A program made the translations under genes and the position numbers. The notes below the pieces were generated by a model, which was not told where the DNA came from, ran no database searches, and saw only the letters and a list, made by a program, of their open reading frames with translations. This document shows, one piece after another, positions 18,824-26,817 of a stretch of DNA of 64,000 nucleotides. The DNA comes from Hyphomicrobiales bacterium (lineage in GTDB: Bacteria > Pseudomonadota > Alphaproteobacteria > Rhizobiales > Xanthobacteraceae): assembly GCA_021732215.1 (NCBI GenBank), contig JAKFVL010000007.1:124001-188000 (forward strand), written 5' to 3'. The first letter of the stretch is position 1, and each line of letters starts with the position of its first letter.

Positions 18824-21800
18824 TCACAACGCCGCGTCGCCCCATAATGCCTCACCAGGGCCGAGGCGTTCGATGTGAACGCGGTCATCACCTTCAACAA
18901 AATGCGCCCGATATAACGCCGGGTGTTCGTCACGTACCGGCTTTCGCACCTTGGCGAGGCGCCTGTAGTCGGCAGATACGATCCAAGCCCGGCCGCGCCG
19001 GCGATCGATCTCGACGCGATAGATTCCATCGGGGGGCCGCCGCTCTCCCTCGGCCAGATCGAGACGACGGCGATGCGTCCGCGCCCGCCAAACCGGGGCG
19101 CTCGTTCCGATTACATCGTCCCGGAAGCGTCGCCAGAGCGCGGCGGTTTCTGCTGTCGGCCAGTCGTCCTGTGCACTCAAGGCGGCAACTTCGTCGCTCA
19201 TGATCCAAGCGCGCATTTCACCTGAATTGGTGAAAAGAGCGTCGCCCCGCTCCACGGCAGCCATCGCGGCGCGGCGTGACGGCAAACCCGCGCGTATAAG
19301 CATGGCCATCATCAGGCTGGGAACACCAGTTTCGACCGCAGCTGCACCTCCGCCCGCGATCAGGTCTGGCGACCAGCCGGCGGTCACCCTTCGCGTGCGG
19401 ATTGCCTCAAGTCCCCAAACAAGCCGATAGGCAAAGGCCTCTTCGACTGTTTTCATCCGGTCGGGGCCGATCTGGTCGACTCCCGCGCCTGACACCCACG
19501 ATCGAAGAACAGCATGCCATCCAACGGGCAACTCGCCCGCAGGCGTGAATGGCCGAATGGCTAGAAGCTTCTCGGCAGCGCCTATGAGGGCGTTACCAAG
19601 GGCGTCAGCATCTCCAGAGATCGCGGCGGCGTCAGCCGCGTCGACGAGATCGGCGAGTTCGTCAGCGATCTCATCCAACGCAAGACCGGAGTCGAGGCCA
19701 ACGCCCATCGCGAAATGGCCGCGACGTTGGGCCGGTGTCGTAGTGGACCAAATGAGATGCGCGCGGGCACGTAGGAGAGCGCGATGACGATCGGCGAACG
19801 CATCAGGGATACGAGCAACCTTTCGTGCCCATAGAGAGCCGTTCAAGGCTTCGTCCAGCAATCGCGGCAGATCGTCACTGTCCGCGTCCAAGGCTTCGAT
19901 CAGGCCAAAGATCATTGCGTCAAGTTTTTCGACTAGGGCGAGAAACGAGTTTTCGTCACCCTCTTGGTCGTCGGGATCGATAGCGGGGCCATCATCCAAG
20001 GTCCAACCGTCTCGCGCATTCGCCAGAAACTCAAACGCGTCGGCGCGCGCCAGAATCCCGGTGCCTGCCATCCGCTTAAGGATCTCATGGATGACCTGGA
20101 ACAGGCCGCTTTGCAGATCGCGCGCACGGGCGGAAGCGACCAGTCGTCGCCACTGCCGGAGCCTGTAGTCGGCGTTGTTGTAGATCACATGCGCCACAAG
20201 GCCCTCGACGTCGACGAAGGCCCGACCGGCACGTCCCGCTACATTGGCGAACTCTTCGCCGGTGATGTCTTCGCCCGCTCTAACCAAATAGGGCACGAGC
20301 AGCACTGCGGCGTTGAGGTTCAGACCCTGTGAAAGCGTCGGAGACGCAACGATCACCTTGAGGACGCCTTCGCCCAGCAGCAACTCCATCTCGCGCAGAA
20401 AGGGCTGGGGCAGTTTGCCGTGGTGGATCGCGACGCCAATCTTCATCGCTTTCACGGCGGGATGATCGGCGCCAAGCCATTCGCGACCAACTTCCAATGC
20501 GCGGGCGAGCGGTCCAGGATCGTCGATGAGCGAGGGCAGATAACCCTTCGTGACGAGTTTCACGGCGCAGGTGCCGTATCCTTCGACCCAGTTCGCTTGG
20601 GTTGAGAAGATTAGCGTGCGCTTGCCCTGCGCGGCGAACTGCCAAGCGGCAAACAGGGTCAGGTCTTTGGTTTCGCGTGGATAGGGTCGCTGGTCTTGCC
20701 CACGCGGTGCCGCTTGCTGGATGAAGCGGCCGACAAATGGCCCATTGTCGTTTAGGTCGAAGCCCAGCCGGGCGCTGCGTCCCTGCCACACGACTGACCC
20801 AAATCGTTGCCGGGTTGGCCGCCAGACGGATTTCACGGGCTCGCCGGGCGCATCGCTCCGCATCCAAGCGGTCAAGTCATCCAAAGCTTCGCCTTCTGGA
20901 AGGATGGCGGATAGGCAAACGATCCGCCGGTCACCGGCGTCGGCGCGCCGAAGTAATCTTTGCACGAGAACTTCGTAGCGGATCTCTCGCTCGGACGGCC
21001 CGATTAGGTGACCTTCGTCTAGGACAATCAGGCCGACGTCGTCGATGATGTTTGGATCGCTGCGGAGTGCAAAGTCGAGCTTTTCAGGAGTCGCGATGAC
21101 GATCGGCCGGGTACGCAGAGCGTCTTCGTCGCCCTCGGACACGCCGCTGGCGCCATAAAGTGAGGAGACCTTCATGCCGAGCGGCGCGAAAGTGCGGCGA
21201 AATGATCGCTCGGTCTGTGCGGAGAGCGCGCGTAGCGGCGTCACGATCAGTACGCGCTTTCCGGTCGCGAGCGTCATCAAGGCGGCAATTTCGGCGACGC
21301 GGGTTTTACCGGCGCTCGTCGGCAATGCTACCACCAGGTCGTCGGTCAGGTCTGTCGACCTGACCGCGGCTTCTCTTTGCGACGGCCAAAGCTCGACCTC
21401 GGCGCTTTTGCGGGCGTAGAGGCTGGCAATGAAGAGGCGACGATATTCTGTGTAATTCTCTTCGCCGCCGGCTGGCGGGAGGTGTGGGAGATTTTCATGC
21501 AACGAATGCTGCCAAAGGTCAGTGATCAGGCTTCTACAGAGCCGAACAATCCACCAGGCGGGCACCGCTGCGGCTTCGCTCGCAAGGTTGAGCGCGCGGT
21601 CGAGGATCGCGCGGGCTGTCTCGACAAAGGCCGCGTCGCCCGTCTGTAAAGCGAAATCGAAGTGAGCTAGGGCCCGGCAGATTGAGCTGTTGATGATCAG
21701 CTGCACGGCGTCATCGGAGTCCAATTGGCCATCGGCTAGACCGCCCGCGATTGCCGCATCGCTATGAGTTTCATCGCGAAGCCATCGGCGGACGAAGACG

Positions 21801-22264
21801 CGCAATGCCGTGAAGTCTCTGAGTATCAATAAGGCAAGCGCGTCTTCGCCGGGCGTAGTGTTGTGTTCGGCGTCACGGTCGGAAAACAGGGAATAGGCGA
21901 TCGCCGAATAGCTGCCGAGATGATAGGCGGCAGCGGCAATGGTGCGATAGAATCCGCGTTCGGCCGCGGCGATGTCGCCGTTTCGGATAAGTGCTTCGAA
22001 AGCGTTGGCAGCACGCTCGAACCCGCGAGCCGCTAAGTCTTGGGCTTCCCCTTTTTCCCGCAACGCCAGAGCGCCGCGCAGGACGGAAAAGCCGTGTTCG
22101 GCCAGATCAGTTGCAATGCTCGCCCCGAACGCGGGGGCGCCCGCCGGGAGCACGCCGCCTTGGCGCATCAGCGACCACGCGGACCCGCGGGCGATCAGCT
22201 GACCCCACAGGCCAGGCGCGATCATTTCCGTGAGGAAGGTCTGAAGTTCTTCAGTCGTTTCCAA
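18824..22264 (-). CDS. hamB: HamB-like SF2 helicase of a Hachiman system
   Basis: 1146 residues. The N-terminal 290 residues are helical and specific to the family. Helicase motifs follow: Q-like WPSQREAA (293-300), Walker A LPTSAGKT (314-321), DEGH (416-419), SAILP, and motif VI NVAGRAGRAF. It overlaps the upstream DUF1837 gene by 14 bp. A DUF1837 nuclease plus a large Ski2-like helicase is the definition of Hachiman, an anti-phage system in which HamB senses DNA ends and releases HamA to degrade DNA. The assignment depends on the pairing; the helicase alone would be ambiguous. Confidence 0.85.
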   Translation of the reverse strand: METTEELQTFLTEMIAPGLWGQLIARGSAWSLMRQGGVLPAGAPAFGASIATDLAEHGFSVLRGALALREKGEAQDLAARGFERAANAFEALIRNGDIAAAERGFYRTIAAAAYHLGSYSAIAYSLFSDRDAEHNTTPGEDALALLILRDFTALRVFVRRWLRDETHSDAAIAGGLADGQLDSDDAVQLIINSSICRALAHFDFALQTGDAAFVETARAILDRALNLASEAAAVPAWWIVRLCRSLITDLWQHSLHENLPHLPPAGGEENYTEYRRLFIASLYARKSAEVELWPSQREAAVRSTDLTDDLVVALPTSAGKTRVAEIAALMTLATGKRVLIVTPLRALSAQTERSFRRTFAPLGMKVSSLYGASGVSEGDEDALRTRPIVIATPEKLDFALRSDPNIIDDVGLIVLDEGHLIGPSEREIRYEVLVQRLLRRADAGDRRIVCLSAILPEGEALDDLTAWMRSDAPGEPVKSVWRPTRQRFGSVVWQGRSARLGFDLNDNGPFVGRFIQQAAPRGQDQRPYPRETKDLTLFAAWQFAAQGKRTLIFSTQANWVEGYGTCAVKLVTKGYLPSLIDDPGPLARALEVGREWLGADHPAVKAMKIGVAIHHGKLPQPFLREMELLLGEGVLKVIVASPTLSQGLNLNAAVLLVPYLVRAGEDITGEEFANVAGRAGRAFVDVEGLVAHVIYNNADYRLRQWRRLVASARARDLQSGLFQVIHEILKRMAGTGILARADAFEFLANARDGWTLDDGPAIDPDDQEGDENSFLALVEKLDAMIFGLIEALDADSDDLPRLLDEALNGSLWARKVARIPDAFADRHRALLRARAHLIWSTTTPAQRRGHFAMGVGLDSGLALDEIADELADLVDAADAAAISGDADALGNALIGAAEKLLAIRPFTPAGELPVGWHAVLRSWVSGAGVDQIGPDRMKTVEEAFAYRLVWGLEAIRTRRVTAGWSPDLIAGGGAAAVETGVPSLMMAMLIRAGLPSRRAAMAAVERGDALFTNSGEMRAWIMSDEVAALSAQDDWPTAETAALWRRFRDDVIGTSAPVWRARTHRRRLDLAEGERRPPDGIYRVEIDRRRGRAWIVSADYRRLAKVRKPVRDEHPALYRAHFVEGDDRVHIERLGPGEALWGDAAL

Positions 22265-23033
22265 GATCGCCCGCCTGCTCGTAAACCTCTTCGATGAAGT
22301 CGCTGTAGTCCTCGATATGGAGGTTCACGACGGCGTGTCCGCGCCCGGCCTCGGCGGCCGTGTAGTCTTCCATAAGCGCGTTGATCGGTCCGTTGCCGGA
22401 AAGCGTAAAAAGAGCATGGTCGATCCGGTTGCGAGCCAGGGTTTTACGGCCGACCTCATTGCGTATCAGGCGACCGAGATCAGCCTGTTCCTCATCATCG
22501 CTATCCATCAACCGGCTGGCGACGAAGAGCAACGAGCTTGGCGTGCATCGTCCATCATTCCGAGTCAGCGCCGCCCGCGCTTCCGTGATCGTCGTCTTGT
22601 TGAGCGTGCCACGGCTTTTCGCCTCGCCCTTCAGCAGCCAGAGACCGCCATCGTCGGCGCAAAAGTTAACGCCGATGAAGTCGTCTCCGCGCATTGGAAC
22701 TTCGCGCCCGTCTTTGAAGCGCATGCGCCGTACGGGCACCTCGAATTCGAGCATTTCCTGCGCCAGTTCGGAGGCCAGGATTTCGCCAAGATCGCCCGCC
22801 CTCGCTCTGGCTGTCGTCGGAAGCAACTCACGCAAAATCGCAGCCGCGCCGTCATAGCCTAGCGCGTCGATGTCGTCGGCGATGCGATCGAGCCGCTCGT
22901 AGTGGCTACGGACCGTCTCGCCTAGGACTTCAAGGATCGCTTCGCGGCCCTCGGCCTTTTCGGTCAGGGTGAGATAGCGCTTCAGCCCCGCTTCCTCACC
23001 GTCCTGCTCGCACCATTTTTTATAAAGCGCCAC
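22251..23033 (-). CDS. hamA: HamA-like DUF1837 nuclease of a Hachiman system
   Basis: 260 residues. Residues 75-240 form a PD-(D/E)XK type nuclease of the DUF1837 family: E84 in DLGEILASEL, D118 in RGDDFIGV, and E137-x-K139 in LLKGEAKSR. In Hachiman HamA is a non-specific DNase held inactive by HamB. The stop overlaps the start of hamB and the gene begins 15 bp after the fic stop, so all three are likely co-transcribed. The length is close to, perhaps slightly below, the usual HamA. Confidence 0.85.
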   Translation of the reverse strand: MALYKKWCEQDGEEAGLKRYLTLTEKAEGREAILEVLGETVRSHYERLDRIADDIDALGYDGAAAILRELLPTTARARAGDLGEILASELAQEMLEFEVPVRRMRFKDGREVPMRGDDFIGVNFCADDGGLWLLKGEAKSRGTLNKTTITEARAALTRNDGRCTPSSLLFVASRLMDSDDEEQADLGRLIRNEVGRKTLARNRIDHALFTLSGNGPINALMEDYTAAEAGRGHAVVNLHIEDYSDFIEEVYEQAGDLGND

Positions 23034-23048
23034 GGCGATCGTCCATCT

Positions 23049-24239
23049 CTATGCGTTCGCCGGCAGGGGATCAGTGCCTTCACTCAGAATGGCCAGATAA
23101 CGGCTATAACTGAACACGCGGCCGCGACGGCGGCCGGTGACTTCGGCGACCACGCCGAGGCGCTGAAGATCAGCCAGCGCGGCATTGACAGTCGGCGCCG
23201 ACAGGCCGGTCCGATCGACCAGGTGATTTGCGGTAAGGTAAGGGTTCTGCTGGAAAAGGTCGTGGATACGCAAAGCTGAACCAGGGCGCTCGCTTTCTGC
23301 GGTGATTCGCTCGCGGTCCTTTTTGAACAGGTCAACGATCCGGGTCGCTGCATCAAATGCCTGATTGGCGGTGTCGGCGACGCCGATCAGGAAGAACTCG
23401 AGCCATGCCTCCCACGCTCCGTTTTCGCGAACCTCCTGAAGCAGCCGATAGTAGTCGGCGCGGTGCGTCTTCAGATAGAGGCTGAGGTAGAGGAGCGGCT
23501 TTCGGAGCACGCCGTTGATGCAGAGATAGAGCGTGACCAGCAGACGGCCGATACGGCCATTGCCGTCAAGGAACGGGTGGATGGTTTCGAACTGCACATG
23601 AAGGAGGCCGGCCTTGATCAGCGCCGGGAGCCGGGATTCCTCCTCGTGCATGAAGCGCTCAAGCGCGTTGAGACAGGCGTCGAGCTCGGTCGTCGGAGGG
23701 GGAACGAAGAGGGCGTTGCCGGGTCGCGTGCCGCCGATCCAATTCTGTGATCGCCGAAACTCGCCCGGATCCTTGGTTCCACCGCGACCACTTTGCAGAA
23801 GCCGCGCGTGCATCTCCCGAACAAGGCGGAGCGAAAGTGGAAGCGTCTCCAGCCGCTCCAGACCGTACATCATCGCATCGACGTAGTTCGAGACTTCGCG
23901 GATATCGTCGATCGGCTGGCCGGCCTGCGCCTCGGTCTCGAAGCGAAGGAGGTCCGACAATGTTGATTGCGTGCCCTCGATCTGGGACGAAAGAACGGCT
24001 TCCTTCCTCACATACATGTAAAGAAATAGCTCCTGGCGCGGTAGGAGCGTGGTGATGCCGTCAAGCCGCCCCAGAGCGCGCTCGGCAAGGCTCAAGCGTT
24101 CCAACAGCGCGAGGACATCGATAGGTGGAGCCGGGGGCAACGGCGGCGGAACGAACGCGCGCACGGTCTCACCCGCGACGGGCGTCTCGACGTAGCGACC
24201 TTGGCGTTGAGAAGCATCTGACTCGGCCATGCTCCTCAT
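23049..24239 (-). CDS. Fic family protein with inhibitory helix and C-terminal winged helix
   Basis: 396 residues. The Fic core motif HPFLDGNGRIGR starts at H221, so the AMP-transferase active site is intact. An inhibitory-helix motif, S84-x-x-x-E88-G89 in VLSSQIEG, lies N-terminal to the core, as in self-inhibited class II Fic proteins. Residues 325-385 read as a winged helix (IHDLFQQNPYLTANHLVDRT, then LSAPTVNAALADLQRLGVV). Chromosomal Fic-wHTH proteins are common and mostly uncharacterised. It is the first gene before hamA-hamB, which suggests either a regulator or a second toxin layer of the defence module, but an unrelated neighbour is possible. Confidence 0.9.
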   Translation of the reverse strand: MRSMAESDASQRQGRYVETPVAGETVRAFVPPPLPPAPPIDVLALLERLSLAERALGRLDGITTLLPRQELFLYMYVRKEAVLSSQIEGTQSTLSDLLRFETEAQAGQPIDDIREVSNYVDAMMYGLERLETLPLSLRLVREMHARLLQSGRGGTKDPGEFRRSQNWIGGTRPGNALFVPPPTTELDACLNALERFMHEEESRLPALIKAGLLHVQFETIHPFLDGNGRIGRLLVTLYLCINGVLRKPLLYLSLYLKTHRADYYRLLQEVRENGAWEAWLEFFLIGVADTANQAFDAATRIVDLFKKDRERITAESERPGSALRIHDLFQQNPYLTANHLVDRTGLSAPTVNAALADLQRLGVVAEVTGRRRGRVFSYSRYLAILSEGTDPLPANA

Positions 24240-24251
24240 TATGGATATGCA

Positions 24252-24318
24252 GCCTTATTTAAGCAATGACCTCTTGGCTTAAATAGCGCAAGCGCCAAAG
24301 TAAGCAGCCTTAAATAGC
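24252..24318. repeat. three TTAAATA repeats before fic
   Basis: GCCTTATTTAAGC (24252-24264), GGCTTAAATAGC (24276-24287) and GCCTTAAATAGC (24307-24318) are three copies of one 12-base word; the first is inverted relative to the others. They fill the fic side of the divergent gap with the next operon. They could be operators for the Fic winged helix or for another regulator. Confidence 0.55.
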
Positions 24319-24347
24319 AAGCCGGACAAACGGATCTCAGGACCCCC

Positions 24348-24378
24348 TTGAAAACGAACTTCGGTAAGATTATCTTAC
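24348..24378 (+). promoter_or_regulatory. promoter with palindromic operator over the -10 box
   Basis: TTGAAA (24348-24353), a 17-base spacer and TATCTT (24371-24376) form a good sigma70-type promoter 28 bases before the ATG at 24404. A perfect inverted repeat GTAAGAT-T-ATCTTAC occupies 24364-24378 and covers the -10 box. The second gene of the operon encodes an XRE repressor, so negative autoregulation is the simple reading. Confidence 0.7.
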
Positions 24379-24403
24379 GCTGTGTCGGATTAAGGAGTCT
24401 CGC

Positions 24404-24709
24404 ATGGACGCTGCCACGCTCAAAGAAAAACTCATTGCCGTTCTCGGCCAGATTCAAGCCGATAGCGGACTCGAATGCCCGGCGCTGACCGGCTCCGTTA
24501 AGCCGGTGGAGAGTTTGCCGCAGTTCGACAGCAAGGTGTGGCCGGTCGCTACGACGATCCTTGCCACGGAGATCGGAGAGACGATCCCGAACGACGTGAA
24601 CATTTTTGTCGACGAAACCACCAAGCTGCCTCGCTCCATCGATGAGGCGGCCGTCTTCGTCTGCGAACTGCTCAAGAAGCAAAACGAGAAGGCGGCGGTC
24701 GCGGCATGA
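24404..24709 (+). CDS. acyl-carrier-protein-like small protein
   Basis: 101 residues, ATG at 24404 with AAGGAG 7 bases upstream. The order of elements matches an acyl carrier protein: a first helix LKEKLIAVLGQI, a loop to FDS at 41-43, a second helix beginning SKVWPVATTILATEIG, then ETIP and a last helix SIDEAAVFVCELL. Ser43 sits where the phosphopantetheine-bearing Ser of the DSL motif is found; Leu is replaced by Lys. The call is mine from pattern and is supported by a holo-ACP synthase gene 4.5 kb away in the same module. First gene of the operon; its stop overlaps the XRE start. Confidence 0.55.
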   Translation: MDAATLKEKLIAVLGQIQADSGLECPALTGSVKPVESLPQFDSKVWPVATTILATEIGETIPNDVNIFVDETTKLPRSIDEAAVFVCELLKKQNEKAAVAA

Positions 24710-25071
24710 CCGAGATCGACGCCGCCAGGCGGACCCGGATCGCCGAACGCCTGAAGGAGGCGCGCAAGCTCGCGGGCCTTTCCCAAGGCCAAGTCGCCAA
24801 GATGCTTGGCCTGCATCGCCCCTCGGTGAGCGAGATGGAAGCCGGCAATCGCCGAGTGTCGGCCGACGAGCTCGCCCGACTTGCCGAGATCTATGACGTC
24901 AGCGTCGCGTGGCTGCTGGGCGAGTGTCCCGAGACGCTCGATGCCCAGGACCCTCGCCTCGAACTAGCCGCGCGCGAACTCTCGAAGTTGAAGCCCGACG
25001 ACCTGAAGCGTCTGCTCAAGCTGTTGGCGGCCATGCGCAGCGACTCCGCCGCGAATGGAGCTGGCGGGTGA
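24706..25071 (+). CDS. XRE-family HTH repressor
   Basis: 121 residues; ATG overlaps the preceding stop (ATGA). Residues 9-70 form a Cro/CI-type helix-turn-helix (RIAERLKEARKLAGLSQGQV, then LGLHRPSVSEMEAGNRRVS and LARLAEIYDVSVAWLLG). It is paired directly with an ImmA/IrrE-type peptidase, the arrangement in which the peptidase cuts the repressor under stress. The palindrome over the operon promoter is a likely target. The C-terminal 45 residues (ARELSKLKPDDLKRLLKLLA) are helical and may dimerise. Confidence 0.92.
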   Translation: MTEIDAARRTRIAERLKEARKLAGLSQGQVAKMLGLHRPSVSEMEAGNRRVSADELARLAEIYDVSVAWLLGECPETLDAQDPRLELAARELSKLKPDDLKRLLKLLAAMRSDSAANGAGG

Positions 25072-25973
25072 TGAATATGATGCGCTCAAGCAAGCCAAGC
25101 TTCAATCGTCGCGAATTGGCGACCGAAGCGATGCAGGCCGCCACCGCGACGCGAGCTAAAGCCAAGCTCGATCAAAGCAGCCCGATCTGCATCTACGGAC
25201 TGTGCGAGACGCTGGGGGTCGCGGTGCGCTTCAATAATATCAACATGGAGGGGATGTATCAGCGCGGCATTCCACCGCGCATTCATCTCTCGGCGCGCCG
25301 ACCCTTACCCCGGCGCGCCTACAACTGCGCGCACGAACTCGGCCACCATGTCTTCGGCCACGGCTCGTCGATCGACGAGTTGCGCGAAGACGCCAAGGCG
25401 CAGCCCTGGGAGGATCCGAAGGAATTTCTGGCCGATACCTTTGCCGGTTTCATCCTTATGCCGATCATCGGCCTGCGCCGCGCGTTCGCGGTTCGCGGAT
25501 GGACGCCGGAGACGGCGACGCCCGCGCAGATGTTCGCGATCGCCTGCGAGTTCGGCGTCGGCTACGCGACGCTCCTGACCCATCTGTCGTCTGGCGTGAA
25601 CATGCTTTCGCGCGCTCGGGCCGCCGCCTTACAGCGGGTCACGCCGAAGGCGTTGCGGATGGAAATTATCGGCGCGCTGACGCCTGAGCCGCTGATCGTC
25701 GCCGATCGGTATCGATCAGCGCCGACCTTGGACGCGGAGGTCAAGACACAGCTGCTGTTGCCGCCCGGGACGGAAGCGACGGGCGGCGGGTTGGCCTTCG
25801 AACGCGACCTTCCGGCCGGACGACTGTTTCGCGCGGAGAAGGCTGGAATCTTTCAGGCGAGCGCCGGGGACTGGGCCGTCTTCGTCCGTGTCGCTCCGAT
25901 CCAGAAGGCCGAGCCCTACGGTTACATCGGTCTCGCGCAGTATCGCCATCTCGAGGAGGACGCGGATGAGTAA
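25071..25973 (+). CDS. ImmA/IrrE family metallopeptidase
   Basis: 300 residues, ATG at 25071 sharing a base with the repressor stop (TGATG). The zinc site HELGHH begins at H88, with the third-ligand region KEFLADTFAGFILMP near 117-131, as in IrrE/ImmA (M78) peptidases. A further domain of about 110 residues, rich in beta strands, follows (PLIVADRYRSAPT to the end) and could sense a ligand. Known relatives cleave the adjacent XRE repressor to derepress mobile elements or stress genes. The 3' end overlaps the thymidylate-synthase-like gene by 8 bp, so regulator and enzymes are one unit. Confidence 0.9.
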   Translation: MNMMRSSKPSFNRRELATEAMQAATATRAKAKLDQSSPICIYGLCETLGVAVRFNNINMEGMYQRGIPPRIHLSARRPLPRRAYNCAHELGHHVFGHGSSIDELREDAKAQPWEDPKEFLADTFAGFILMPIIGLRRAFAVRGWTPETATPAQMFAIACEFGVGYATLLTHLSSGVNMLSRARAAALQRVTPKALRMEIIGALTPEPLIVADRYRSAPTLDAEVKTQLLLPPGTEATGGGLAFERDLPAGRLFRAEKAGIFQASAGDWAVFVRVAPIQKAEPYGYIGLAQYRHLEEDADE

Positions 25974-26817
25974 GGGCAAGAGGTTTGAGGCTCCGCCGCC
26001 GCTGCTGATTGACGACACCAACTTGTCCCGCGCCTGGGGGCGACTGCTTTTGCACGTCCTCGACGGCGCCGGGACCGAGGTCGCGCCGCTAATCCTCAGC
26101 GTGAGCGGTTTTGCCGAAGACGGAGGGGCCGCTGAGGATCCCGCAGTTCGGCAATCTCTTGACCGGCTTCTCAAGCGCAAGGGGCGGCTCTTGGTCGAGG
26201 ATGTCGCGTTCACTCTGTTCCCGCAGCGACTTTGGGAGATGTCACGAGGTGACCGGACCCGCCTTTTTGCACTCTATCGCGCGACATTCCCGCGCTGGCA
26301 GGCAATGAACCGCAAAGCCAATGGCCGCGGCCTTTACTTCGAGCGCATGGTCAGCTTCGGGCGGGGACCCTGCGATGGCAACCAACTGGAGTGGATCTTG
26401 TCTCAAAGTTCGCGGAAAGGCGTGCGCCGCTCGATGCTGCAAGCCACGACCTTCGACCCGGGCCGCGACCACGTCGCGAGCGCGCAACTCGGCTTCCCCT
26501 GCCTGCAGCAGGTGAGTTTCGAACCGACCGCGGCTGGGCTCGTGATCAATGCCTTCTACGCCACCCAGCAGATCTTCGACAAAGCGTATGGCAACTATCT
26601 TGGTCTGGCCCAGCTCGGCGCGTTCATGGCGAATGAAATGGGGCTGGCGCTCGCGCGCCTGAACGTCATGGTCGGCATTGCGAAGCTCGAGCGGATCACC
26701 AAGAGCGACGCCGATTTCGCGCCGCTGATCAGCGCCATCCAGGCGACCGTCAAACCGCCCGCCGCGGTGATCGCGCGTCCGTTGATCGCCGCGTCGGGGG
26801 CAGGAGCGACGATTTGA
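25966..26817 (+). CDS. thymidylate-synthase homologue (possible dUMP hydroxymethylase)
   Basis: 283 residues, ATG at 25966 behind GAGGAGGA. The C-terminal half follows the thymidylate synthase core: LGFPCLQQVSF with the nucleophile candidate Cys179 after Pro, then a strand, a YATQQIFDKAYGNYLGLAQL segment in the place of the dUMP phosphate/QRSxD-xFLGxxFN region, and FMANEMGLALARLNVMVG. The arginine-rich GVRRSMLQA (152-160) fits the phosphate-binding loop. Phage relatives make 5-hydroxymethyl-dUMP instead of dTMP. Next to a 5-hmdU DNA kinase-type gene, hydroxymethylation is the best guess. The N-terminal 110 residues are not recognised. Its stop overlaps the next start. Confidence 0.65.
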   Translation: MSKGKRFEAPPPLLIDDTNLSRAWGRLLLHVLDGAGTEVAPLILSVSGFAEDGGAAEDPAVRQSLDRLLKRKGRLLVEDVAFTLFPQRLWEMSRGDRTRLFALYRATFPRWQAMNRKANGRGLYFERMVSFGRGPCDGNQLEWILSQSSRKGVRRSMLQATTFDPGRDHVASAQLGFPCLQQVSFEPTAAGLVINAFYATQQIFDKAYGNYLGLAQLGAFMANEMGLALARLNVMVGIAKLERITKSDADFAPLISAIQATVKPPAAVIARPLIAASGAGATI

